Shown here one piece after another: positions 43,674 through 53,249 of a stretch of 64,000 nt of DNA. A program made the position numbers and the translations under genes. A model generated the notes under the pieces. It searched no databases and was not told the DNA's origin. It saw only the letters and a list, made by a program, of their open reading frames with translations. The DNA lies in the NCBI GenBank assembly GCA_015501055.1, contig JADNYV010000043.1, positions 124,001 to 188,000 on the forward strand, read 5' to 3'. This DNA comes from Mucidula mucida. Its lineage: Eukaryota; Basidiomycota; Agaricomycetes; Agaricales; Physalacriaceae. Within the stretch, counting starts at the first letter, position 1. Each line of letters opens with the position of its first letter.

Positions 43674-44723
43674 ATGGATTCAAAGCCAACCCTTCCGTCT
43701 GACATGGAGGTGCTTCTTGCTCTCGACGAGCTTCCAACACCACTGGGTCGGCCAAAAATCCTTGCAGCCCTAAAGACGAACAACAATTGGGCTCTGTCCG
43801 ACACTCGTCTGAAGAAACTCATCGAGCATAGGAACGAAGCGAAAAACAGCAAGCCTCCAAAAAGGCCGCTTCGAGTTCGTTCGGATCCCATTCAGGCCCT
43901 TACGGATTTCATGAACGCTATTCAATCTGTATCACCAGCGGACGTCATGAAGGTGTACAAGGAACATCCCGAGTTGCACTGCCATAGACCCGTTAGAATC
44001 GCTAATGTCCCGGATCATATACGAGCCCTTCCACCTCCATCACTTCCTGACGATCCATTGGCCGCTCAACTGCGGTATTTCAAGGAGAGTACACGTATTT
44101 TCGTTTTGTACGGTCGCGGCCACTTCGACTACGGCGTTACCACGAACTCTTCGGACGGTCTTATGCTGCAGGTGAGTAATCATTCATAGTCTCTCTGCCA
44201 ACGGTATTCTGAAGGCCACTTATTGAACAGATTTGTCGAGATGAAATCACGCGTTTCCTTGAGAATCGACCGCGGCCCCTGGACGCTAACGCACAGTATT
44301 TTCTGAACCGCAAGAACAAGTTGCACACTTTGTTCGAATACTACGAAGCGGCGGGACGCAAAGCAAGTCTCCCAGCAGAGGATGTGGCTCGACAGTTTGA
44401 AGCAGAGTCTGTCCTATGCTCATGAATCGTTTTCATGCATACTAAGTCGCCTGAACAGATGGGGTATAAACCCTCTCCGCTTCCGCACTGAGGAAGAGAA
44501 TGATCCTCAATATCGCGCCTTTTATAACGATTGGAAGGAGGAGATTCACAAGGCCGCCTCTATCCCGCTCTACACGTCTACATTCTATGCAGCTCCACAC
44601 TTGACCACATTCAAGGTTGAGCAGGATGGTATGGTGGCTTACGACGTCAAGACGTTTGGAAGGTTTGCGATCATAATAGTGAAGATTGACAAGCAGACTG
44701 GGAAGGAATGCGGGGAACTGTAA
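43674..44723 (+). CDS. Uncharacterised conserved-looking protein (frame change near 44405)
   Basis: Not recognised. Exon 1 is 43674-44171 (MDSKPTLPSDMEVLLALDEL...), intron 44172-44230, exon 2 from 44231. Exon 1 has a basic helical region (LKKLIEHRNEAKNSKPPKRP) and CHRPVRIANVPDHIRALPPP. In exon 2 the first frame stops at 44425, but the overlapping +1 frame continues strongly to 44723 (GINPLRFRTEEENDPQYRAF, TTFKVEQDGMVAYDVKTFGR). Near GTTTGAAGCAGAG an extra base or a missed splice would join them into about 340 residues. The start at 43674 is the first ATG; upstream frame lacks one. Confidence 0.6.
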
Positions 44724-45955
44724 ACGACAACAACTGATTGATGTTGAAATACTCCACTTGAATCTCGTTCAAACTCTGCATACATATTGCAGCATCCTTG
44801 CGTCTCCGCTTTGAGCTCTGGGAATTCAAATTCCAACTCGCCTGCAGTCGTAGTACCAACACTCCAAAAGTCAACTGCTAGGAACCCTTTACCATCACAG
44901 CTCATGATTGCATTCCTTACAGCGTTGACTTACTTCACTAGAACAGATAGAACATCCCTTACTCTCACAGTCACGACCCAGAATCGATTCGACGACACCG
45001 AGGCGTTTCTCCGGATAGATACACTAGAGGTGTAACGATACTCTACCTCACACCTAAGAAACAACATGGCGCCTGACTGTTTTTCATCAGTAGTATGTGA
45101 GCCTTAGGACTTATAGACCTCGTACCAACTTCGTTTGTGTTGCCTAAATCATGACCGCCGCACCTTTACGTCTGAAACTGTCCGGGAGCTCATGTCGATT
45201 CGTTTGGAAAAGTCATCGCTCAACAACCGTCAATCGGGTAAATTGTTTGCACATTTCTCATCCAGTCGTTGCGCAACCTGCGAACTGGTACGTCCATTAC
45301 ATCATCTCCGCGTTTTTGTTGTGGTCAATATGACAGTTTTGTTGTAGTCTTTCGCCTGAACGAAACGCAGGCAGCCTCTAGATCAATATGCGTATATGAT
45401 AAAGTGACAAAATACAACGCTGCTTTTGGAGAAAGGTAAAGACTTGGGTACCGCGCCGACAGTGGATCTAAACGTTTATCGCCAGATTCTCGGAACTAAG
45501 GCAGTGCATCTTCCCACTACTTTTTGTGCTGGTGTACAATGACGTTGAGGCCACTATCGGAGGTGCGTGTGCTGTGGTAATTGGCATGACTGATATTCTG
45601 CCAGATTGGATTGTCAGAGTCTCATTCGTCCTGCAAGTATGCGGCGAAGGGCCTGACTCGGTGTAAATATCTTCGAGCTGATTTGTCGGTTCTCCTCAGG
45701 CTTGACCACCCAAGACTCGTTCTGATTTAGGTTAACTCCAAAGTATCCTCAGCGGCGCCACAATATCACTGAACCTTTCTTTTGTCAATGTCTCTGAATA
45801 AGAGGTAGGGGGATGTCGCGTCATCTTCATCTTCATCTATGGGATCTTAGCGATCGTGTATGTCAAAGATTCCACCTCGTTGTGTACGACGTGAAGCCCA
45901 CTAGATTGGAAATCACACCCCACCTGTCGCCGTATGTCATTTACTCATCACAGCA
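44724..45955. other. About 1.2 kb without a firm gene model
   Basis: Short open plus-strand stretches at 44787-45035 and 45135-45347 have no family match and no clear splice links. I see no repeats apart from the MFS fragment that starts near 45960. Confidence 0.4.
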
Positions 45956-45959
45956 GCGG

Positions 45960-46110
45960 TCGAATGATCCAGGTTTCATTTATCGATATTGTCTTTGGTC
46001 CATGTTCCCTCTGTCGATCGGGGACGCGTCGCGTATCATACCGAGCTCAAAATTCAGTGGATGCCCTGGGTTGGATCACGGGTGTGGCGCGGTATGGGCG
46101 CTGCTACTCT
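45960..46110 (+). pseudogene. Decayed fragment of the BSC6-like MFS transporter
   Basis: Plus-strand similarity to the penultimate exon of the MFS copies. CAGGTTTCATTTATCGATAT and GGTCCATGTTCCC match the exon coding SFIGMLLGPMFP, then GTCGCGTATCATACCG corresponds to SRILP, and GGTTGGATCACGGGTGTGG corresponds to GWITGVG. Heavily substituted and shifted; no frame. It stands just upstream of copy C and in the same orientation, suggesting an older tandem array there. Confidence 0.65.
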
Positions 46111-46572
46111 CCCGTTCCCTACAGAGGAGCTCGCGTGTATACTGGAACATTGCCACTGGGATGATGTCGTTTGTGATGCTGCTCTAGGATTTGTTCTGTA
46201 GGCGCACAGATTGAGTTCATTGCCAATCTCGTAGTTGTCGTACTTGCCATGCTACTCTTCTAGATTTTGAGGACGGCGTCAGTCGGTCTCCAGTCATTCC
46301 CCAGTCCCGGCCGCCGCCCCATGGTACGCACCCCAATTGAACACACTGAAGCACACAAACATTGACAAGACCGTTTATCCGAAGAAACACCGGACCGTGT
46401 GATCTTTTCTATTACCTACCATTTCGCGTGGTAAGCACGTTCGCCTTTTGCATTACGCCGACGAGCAACCTACATAGCGTCTTACCATCAACATGGTTTC
46501 ATACGGCCTCATCCGACTGGAAATGCTTCTATCCTCGCTTAGGCTTCCCTCCCCGCAACATTATACTTCCGT

Positions 46573-46772
46573 ATTTCGGACCGCGAAGCCAGCTGATTTA
46601 TTTATCTTGACCTCGATAACCCCGCGCCTTTCTATGACTAACAAATGAACTAAAGGAGTCAAGAAACAGCACGATGCAGGGATTCGCACAAACAGACGAC
46701 AATCCAGCAGCATAGGTCTTTCATTTAAGAAATTTTTGAGGGTCAGTCTGCTATCTCTTCCACCCATCCACC
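46573..46772 (+). promoter_or_regulatory. Conserved upstream region of the MFS transporter copies
   Basis: Reverse-complement similarity to the 5' region of copies A (about 20226-20420) and B (about 24035-24230). Shared blocks include ATGACTAACAAATGAACTAAA, then GCACGATGCAGGGATTCG, then ACAAACAGACGACAATCC. Conservation in the most diverged paralogue suggests transcription-factor sites or a conserved leader. Confidence 0.6.
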
Positions 46773-48974
46773 ATGTCCTCCTTTTCTATGGCTGTAAAGC
46801 CTGTCATCGAGCGTCCCAGTCATCGTGAGTAGTTACTATCATCTACTTGGCAGCTCTCAAGTCGCACGCGTGCTGTAGCTATCGAAGAAGACGCTGTGGA
46901 CCTCACCGAGTCCATCGATATCAGCGGACCCTCCAAAGAGCCCGGCACTGTCGATAAAGATACCGCCTATGAACTCCATCCCCTCCCTCAATATTTCGCG
47001 GACCGCGCGAGGCGGCCATCCGCTGTACGACTTGATTCCGACGCGACCATGATATTCAAGGATGCGATGACCGAACCGCCCACCCCGCCGCGGATGACAT
47101 GGACAAAAACATCTACACGACTACCGCTCTCTCACACGCGCAGGGAACGGGTACGATCGCCAACATTAACATCAGAGCTCAGGCAGTGAGCGCGGAGACC
47201 GCTAAAAAGCAGAAACTACATTCTATGATCCATTTCGCGGCCATTTGCTGGTGTTTCTTCTTGGAGGGCTGGAACGATGGAACGACCGGACCAATGTTGC
47301 CCACTATGCAGGAGTACTATCATGTATGTTCGCCGCTAATTTTCTTTGGTGGACTTCGATACTGATATGGGATCCTCATTTGAGATTAACTATGCTATCG
47401 TTTCTCTTCTCTTCGTATTCAACTGCGTCGTGAGTGGTCGTGTTGTTCCTCGCGGCGCGTCAGCTGAGCCTTCGAAAGGGCTTCGTTTTGGGGGCTGGCT
47501 TGAACGTGTGGTTGAACGACAAGTTTGGCTTTGGGAAGGTCAGTTGGCGTACTAGCTCTCATTTCACATGCCTTTACATGTCTTCTAGACTGTTGTCATT
47601 GGATCTCTATTCCAGGTCGCGGCGTATGCCATCGAGAGCCCCGCACCGCCGTTCCCAGTCATGGTACTTGCGTATTTCCTGGCTGGGTTCGGAATGTCCT
47701 TGCAAGTAAGCTTCTTTCTCTTCGTCTATCTTGGGTAATTCTCATGCGCCCCCAAGAACGCTCAAGGAAACGGTTTCGTGGGCAGCCTAAAAGAACATCA
47801 AACCACGAAGCTCAACATGCTTCACGCTTCGTATGGCTAGTGGCAATCTCATCGATTGCATTCCTCCAGTTGACGCTGGCCTAAACAGGTGTTGGTGCCT
47901 TTGTTGCACCGCTAGTCGCTACACAATTCTCTGGTGCACAACACTGGTCGTACCATTTCATAATCTCGACCGGAATCGCAGTCTCCAACACTGTTGTTCT
48001 TTCCCTGGTCTTCCGCTTCAGGCGACAAGAAGGTCGGTTCTTGTGCGTAATGCAAGTGTATACTGATGTCGTCGGTAGACATATTCGCGGACGCCGGTCA
48101 AGAACCCGCGGAGGGTGAGTCGACAGCTGACGGTGGCCGAAACCTCTACCGCGCCATTTTCGGTATCAAATCTGTGCACTTCCTTGCATTCTTCGCTCTC
48201 ATCTATATTGGCACCGAAGTCACACTTGGTGGTACGTGACTTGTTATGGACACTGCCTGTGCTCAGTGCTCATCAATCCACAGGATGGATTGTAACGTTT
48301 ATCATCAACGAGAGGGAAGGAGGCAAGAGCGCTGGTTACATTTCTTCTGGTTTCTTTGGCGGTATGTTTACACGCTTTCACTGCAATCTGTTTTCTGATC
48401 AATCAAAAAAGGTCTTACCGTTGGTCGTCTGGCTCTGATTTGGTTCAGTAAAAAGGTGGGAGAACACCGTGTTGTGTTTTTATATGCTGTCCTGGCAATT
48501 GCGTGCGTTCCCCTAGTTATGTAACCGGCGCGCTTGAGGCTGAACCAATGTTATAGGCTTGAACTTACCGTCTGGTTCGTGCCGTCAATCATCGAGAACG
48601 CAGTAGCTGTACGTTCTCCATTGCTTATTTGCTACAAGTCTGACCCATATAACTTCAGGTTCATTGATTGGCATGTTGCTCGGACCCATGTTCCCCATCC
48701 TGGTCGGACATGCATCACGCATTCTTCCGGCGTGGTTATTGACAGGCAGTGTTGGGTGGATTACTGGGATCGGCATGTCTGGTTCCGCCGCTTTGCCGTT
48801 TATTACCGGGAGTGCTTGCCTCCAAGTTTGGTATTCGCTCTCTACAACCGCTGTAAGAATGTCCATCAGCGACCACGAATCATTCGCTAACGGTTTGATA
48901 GTGTGGTGTCTATGATGTGCACTATGGTCGGGGTGTGGGCGCTCGTGCCTCGTGCTCCACGACGGGTGGACTAG
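46773..48974 (+). pseudogene. MFS transporter, BSC6-like, copy C (two homopolymer frameshifts)
   Basis: Older paralogue of copies A and B on the opposite strand. Protein blocks are well kept: TESIDISGPSK, AAICWCFFLEGWNDGTTG, NAQGNGFVGSLKEHQTTKLN, FRFRRQE, SAGYISSGFFGG, IGMLLGPMFPILVGHASRIL. Two one-base shifts break the frame: a C missing in ACCCCG at 47083-47086 (before DDMDKNIYTTT) and an extra G in CCGGGAG at 48808-48810. Elsewhere splice sites hold except one intron that starts GCTAGT. The intron that separates SKK from VGE in A and B is absent here (AAAAAGGTGGGAGAA). It is either a young pseudogene or an intact gene with assembly errors, because both shifts sit in homopolymers and there is no other damage. 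Confidence 0.7.
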
Positions 48975-49678
48975 GAGAGAGTACTTGTTACGATTAGAAT
49001 GAACATGAACGCGACGAAGGGAGATTGGTGCTTTACGAAGTATTGGGGTTTCTGGCGACGCATAGACACCATTTAGATTTCTTGACTATTTGTTTTTTAC
49101 AAAGAAAAATTATTGATAGACGACAAGAGCTTGCGCGTCGAGATGGCGTTATCTGCTATAAGTAGCAAGGGAGAGGATGTCGCCCGGTTTTCAGGTTGGC
49201 TTTTTGGGGTCACGCTACAAATTGAATGATAGCAAAATACATTCATTTAGTCACCATCAGCGGACGCTAGGAAAGCTGAGCAAAAGTCAAGTAAAAGACA
49301 AATCCGAGATCATATGGCCTTGTCACAACTGCGTCACTTGGGAAATAACACTAAATGAACGCCTTACCGGTGAGAAATCTACACTCGCCAGATGATGATC
49401 CATCCTTGTAATTGTCCATCGGAAGACTCGGAGGGGCGATCAGCAGCTTGATTGAACATGAGCATCAAAGGATGCATTGTTGATCTCAGCAATGCGTCAA
49501 CCTTGCCTCAACGATGAACCGTAGATGCAAACAAGTGCGTCGTTTACGAGGAACAAACTTTCGAAAGCGTATAGCATTGTCCTTCTGCTAACCGCTCACC
49601 TTATAGGCGGAGGGGATAACCTGGCAACCTTTACTAGAGCCTGAACAAAATGGTTAGCCTATGAATACAAAATAAAGA
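48975..49678. other. Intergenic, no gene recognised
   Basis: About 700 bp between copy C and the mitochondrial-type gene. A low-GC stretch follows the transporter stop. No coding frame of note. Confidence 0.4.
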
Positions 49679-50611
49679 TTAGCGTCCTACAAAGTGCCGG
49701 ACCAAGTCCCGTTGCACGGGAATGTCTTCTTCTTCGTAGAGCACTTCATCGTCCTGCAGCACAGGCGGGCGGGTGGTCGGAGCCTCCAACACCCGCGCGG
49801 AGAATTGCTGAGCACGAAGATCCGCTAGACGCTTGACGATCTGCACGCCTTCGTCGTCCCCACCAGCCTGCAGTTTTTGAACAAGCAAGCGCACAGTGTT
49901 CTCCGGGAGACGCACATGGACACTCCGGTGGAACATGTTGACCGCCTGCGCGATCCAGCCGCCGTGGCAGCAAGCCTCTATGATCAAAGCTCTATATCGA
50001 TCTCTGTTCGACGGCAAGCTGGGTATGCGCTTCTCGTACTTTTCAGCCTCGTACGCGAGCTTGCGAAGGTATTGCGCGCCGTAGCCTGCCGAGTGATACC
50101 GCAGGAACAAGGACGTGAAGGGCGACCACACGTCCTTGAGGTACCCTTTCCGCGCTGCGACGAGAGCGAGCGTCTTCAGCGGAGGGACGTTCAGCCGAGG
50201 CTCCCCGGTTTTTGTGAGGTAGTTGAGGATCTCCTTGAACGGATGCACCCATTGCAGGGCCTCGTGTTTGTCGGGAACGAGAGACAGCCAGGTAACGAAC
50301 GCCCGGCGCGCGTGCTTGTAGTCCGCTTTGACGCTCTGTCGCTCGAGATGGTGCATAGCTGCATCGAGGTAGATTACATCGTGTTTGATAGGTATAGCGA
50401 GATAATCGAGGTGGATTCTAACGCGCTCGGCACCCACATAATCCTTTTTCGCGACCAGTTTGGCGAGGTCTTCAGAGGTTGGGGTTGGGTACGCGTCTTG
50501 GACTGCTGAGCGCAGGATATCATAGGTAGACTTCCCAGCACCAGAATGTGTGCATCTATGCTGTATCTGCGACCATAACAAGCTGCTCAGCGGCCGACCA
50601 AGCCTGAGCAT
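49679..50611 (-). CDS. Uncharacterised protein with a mitochondrial presequence
   Basis: Single-exon, 310 residues. The N-terminus MLRLGRPLSSLLWSQIQHRC is Arg/Ser rich and acid-free, typical of a mitochondrial targeting peptide. The body is predicted to be mostly helical, with helix pairs such as HARRAFVTWLSLVPDKHEAL, PLKTLALVAARKGYLKDVWS and RYRALIIEACCHGGWIAQAV, which recall pentatricopeptide/helical-repeat RNA-binding proteins, although no clean 35-residue repeat is visible. The C-terminus is acidic (DDEVLYEEEDIPVQRD). The long antisense frame at 49877-50509 is a shadow of this gene. A role in mitochondrial expression is inference. Confidence 0.75.
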   Translation of the reverse strand: MLRLGRPLSSLLWSQIQHRCTHSGAGKSTYDILRSAVQDAYPTPTSEDLAKLVAKKDYVGAERVRIHLDYLAIPIKHDVIYLDAAMHHLERQSVKADYKHARRAFVTWLSLVPDKHEALQWVHPFKEILNYLTKTGEPRLNVPPLKTLALVAARKGYLKDVWSPFTSLFLRYHSAGYGAQYLRKLAYEAEKYEKRIPSLPSNRDRYRALIIEACCHGGWIAQAVNMFHRSVHVRLPENTVRLLVQKLQAGGDDEGVQIVKRLADLRAQQFSARVLEAPTTRPPVLQDDEVLYEEEDIPVQRDLVRHFVGR

Positions 50612-51353
50612 GTGATGGCGAGAGCCAAAAGGCGTGTTGACACAGCCACCATGCAGTTTAACTTGGTGCCACCATCTGCCGTGAGTATCTAATTCATTCG
50701 CTCTGGTTGCCCCCGCAATGCTGGAATTATCGAAAACTCGTCACTGGCGACTGCTCTTTGAAGCGACTTACGAATTCTCCGATGACTGGAACAAAAAGTC
50801 CAATCTTGCAATTGCAGCTTGGCAAAGGGCCTATGATCGGTTAGCTCACCAACGACGGAACGCTGTGGCGGAACAGTGATGCCTGCTGCAGATATCTAAG
50901 TGTCGTATAGCCTCACAGATGCCCTTGTTCCTCATCCGATTTTCAAACACTTGGCTTATGATCGTCACTGTCGCCCCGGACGGAACACTAAGACTTGCTC
51001 TAGCGGAACAGTGATTGCTACTGCAAAAGATATCTCTCCGTCGTCCCGCTTCACAGGTGCCCTTGTTCCTCATCCGATTTCCATTCAGTCCAAGATTAGC
51101 TACCCACGTTATGCATCACTTGTCGCGGATTGGAAGCCGTCACTTTGTGGTGACCTCGGGGTACAGTGCATCTTGTCGACGAACCGCACTGACAAGATCA
51201 TGATGGTCGACCTTCTCACCAGGCGACCAAGTCCTAAATCTGACCAGATGCTTTGCACGACAGAGCTCGGACGTCGTCTCAGTTTCTGCCTCTCTGAGTG
51301 ATGCTAATCCGGTTTAAGAACTACCCTCTCTGCCGGATGACTTCCTTCGCACC
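50612..51353. other. Intergenic with a degenerate direct repeat
   Basis: About 740 bp. It begins with a possible short plus-strand coding start (ATG at 50651, MQFNLVPPSA then GTGAGT) that I could not extend. The main structure is the direct repeat listed separately. Confidence 0.4.
50866..51081. repeat. Imperfect direct repeat, two copies of about 80 bp
   Basis: Copy 1 is near 50866-50942 and copy 2 near 51002-51081. Shared blocks are GCGGAACAGTGAT, AGATATCT, then TGCCCTTGTTCCTCATCCGA, the last 20-bp block being identical. The spacing between copies is about 135 bp. No open frame or known element accounts for it. Confidence 0.75.
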
Positions 51354-52022
51354 ATGTGCCCCAGTCCTTTCCCCGTCCATCTTCGGATACTCACGGGCGC
51401 CTCCTTCGCGCTGGCCGTTGTCATCCTTGGTATGGCCGTCGCCTGCGCAGACGCTTGGAACTTGTGGATGGCCGCCGGCACCGCTATCTCCACCATAGTC
51501 TACCACGTCGCTATTGTGTTCCTCTTCCTCCGGAACAGACTGAGCAAAGTGCTTTGCACGAAGACACAGCAGCCCTGGAACGTGGCATACTACACCGCCC
51601 CGGGAATAATCCTCGCGTATGTCCTCGTCGTAGTGTGGGTCGTTGCTCTGGGCGTCACTGCGGCAAAGATTCAGCACTCGCTGTCAGCGTTAAAGCGCGT
51701 CGAGAGCATCCGCTTGCGGTTCGCGTTGGCTATTCTCATGATCTTCGAATCCATAACGCTGGGAGCGGTAGCTGGTGTGACTACGTTGGTGTACAACACG
51801 GGAGGGCTACTCTCGGATCCGGAATCGGTGAGCCCACTCTATCCGCTTTGGGGCGTCTTTGAACTGAGATTCGCTTCACAGCCGACCTCCCTCTCGTCTC
51901 ACCCTCCTTCGAATCACGATCGTCCGCAATCCTTCGAACTCGAAGTTATATCACTACTGCGATATGACAAACCCCTCCCACCTCTGCCTCTAGCAGCCGT
52001 TTATATCCCGCCCTTTCGGTAA
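51354..52022 (+). CDS. Uncharacterised four-TM membrane protein
   Basis: Single-exon, 222 residues. Four hydrophobic segments: LTGASFALAVVILGMAVACA (about residues 13-32), AGTAISTIVYHVAIVFLFLR (about 41-60), APGIILAYVLVVVWVVALGV (about 83-102), and FALAILMIFESITLGAVAGV (about 123-142). The C-terminal tail is Ser/Pro-rich and cytosolic by prediction (LRYDKPLPPLPLAAVYIPPF). MARVEL-like topology is possible, but no signature is seen. Similar small tetraspan proteins are common in Agaricomycetes and uncharacterised. Confidence 0.68.
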   Translation: MCPSPFPVHLRILTGASFALAVVILGMAVACADAWNLWMAAGTAISTIVYHVAIVFLFLRNRLSKVLCTKTQQPWNVAYYTAPGIILAYVLVVVWVVALGVTAAKIQHSLSALKRVESIRLRFALAILMIFESITLGAVAGVTTLVYNTGGLLSDPESVSPLYPLWGVFELRFASQPTSLSSHPPSNHDRPQSFELEVISLLRYDKPLPPLPLAAVYIPPFR

Positions 52023-52381
52023 GCGACCAGAACCTTTCTCTAACCAGCTCGCCTGACTTGCGATCCTAGGCAGTCAGTCTTTCGCAGTCCCTTCACACCA
52101 CAAGATTGGCATACTCCTACACCGTTATCATCTTCAAGCACTAGACGGACATAATATCGAGCAACGAACTCTACTACATTCATTTAGCTTGCATTATACC
52201 TCGTTCAATAGATACCTACACTTTTCTCGAACTCTCATATTGGTAATGAGGACTGAGCGAGATAAGCGAGCATTGCACTCTCAGTCAAACCATTGCAACA
52301 GCGTGTCATTCACCGCCATAAGCCAATGTAGGTGTCCTTTGTCGTTATCATACATCTAAATTACAACAGTGTACTTTCTTA
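52023..52381. other. Convergent 3' flanks
   Basis: About 360 bp between two converging genes (four-TM protein and PITH protein). No gene seen. Confidence 0.4.
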
Positions 52382-53203
52382 TTATCGCGCAGTCGTCTGC
52401 TGTCCTCCCGATTTCTCTGCTAAACGGTCAAACAGAGCTGCATCTGCCGCATTGGCAGCGGGAATGTCTAGTTTAGTGTTCGCATCCTTCTGCGGGGAAC
52501 GTAGCTCTCCTTTGAATCCGAGGTAATAAAGTTGGGATGAGTCTCCACCCACACTTTCGCTCTGTAAAAGTAAATTTGACTACAACGACTAATGTTGTTA
52601 GGAAAGAATGTGGCGTACAAAGAAAAGACTCAAAGAGGTTATGCTGGTGAAAGCAGCGACGCGTAGTGGGTATTCCGTCACACCGGTCTCCCTTCAAGGA
52701 GACTGATGTCAACTTGCGGTTTGGTATTATCTGCATCTGAGAAATCTACGATGGTGGGATGGTTTGCGTATATCCGTAAATGCCGCGGAGTCGTCTCGCC
52801 TCTTCCTAGCGCACAGATGAGATCAATTGCTAGAATAACACGAGCAGAACACATACCAAGCTTCAGCAGGACAGACTTTAGCTTTACATTCTGCGTAAAG
52901 GGAACGTGAATGATCATCTATCACTGGCATTGGCGTTGACCTCCTACAGAAATAGTGAACAGCGCACCTGGTCATCTACGCCAGACTCTGCATAGTATTC
53001 CGTGTCGTCTCTCTGGTCCCATGGCTTGATGACTGCTTTGGCGTCCTCGGGAACGGTCAGATTGAGGCCATGGACGCTGCGCCTCGTTCGGACGGTCACG
53101 ACGTGAGCATACAGGCGGCTCACTTGTCTTTATCTATTATTCCGTATATATTAGCCGAGTCGCCGCCGTTGAGGGAAGCTGCGAGCGAGTTGTCGTCGGC
53201 CAT
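52382..53203 (-). CDS. PITH-domain protein (one apparent base loss)
   Basis: PITH domains occur at the C-terminus of thioredoxin-like TXNL1 and bind the proteasome; stand-alone fungal PITH proteins are common. Five exons: 53203-53124, 53076-52968, 52917-52857, 52805-52619, 52561-52382; about 205 residues. Start MADDNSLAASLNGGDSANIY, then GIIDKDNVHGLNLTVPEDAK, the PITH core (PFTQNVKLKSVLLKLGRGE, TTPRHLRIYANHPTIVDFSD), VAAFTSITSLSLFF, and the end QLYYLGFKGELRSPQKDANT ... QQTTAR. In exon 4 the frame shifts at CCC 52690-52692 (GGG on the coding strand): a fourth G restores LLEGETGVTEYPLR and the following phase-0 intron. This is probably an assembly error. Confidence 0.86.
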
Positions 53204-53249
53204 GGTGGTTCAACGTCAAGCGGTGATCAGCCACTCTGTCCCGACCATC
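53204..53249. promoter_or_regulatory. 46-bp bidirectional intergenic region, PITH / F-box genes
   Basis: The two start codons (53203 minus, 53250 plus) are only 46 bp apart, so the transcripts must begin inside or overlap each other's leaders. No TATA box is present. Confidence 0.6.

Noticed and set aside
49877..50509. 210-codon plus-strand open frame
   Set aside because: Antisense to the single-exon mitochondrial-type gene, which has a targeting peptide and helical repeats; the plus frame has no motif.
53070..53249. N-terminal extension of the F-box gene at 53.25 kb
   Set aside because: This interval encodes the first exons of the PITH gene on the other strand, and the F-box motif starts at the ATG at 53250.
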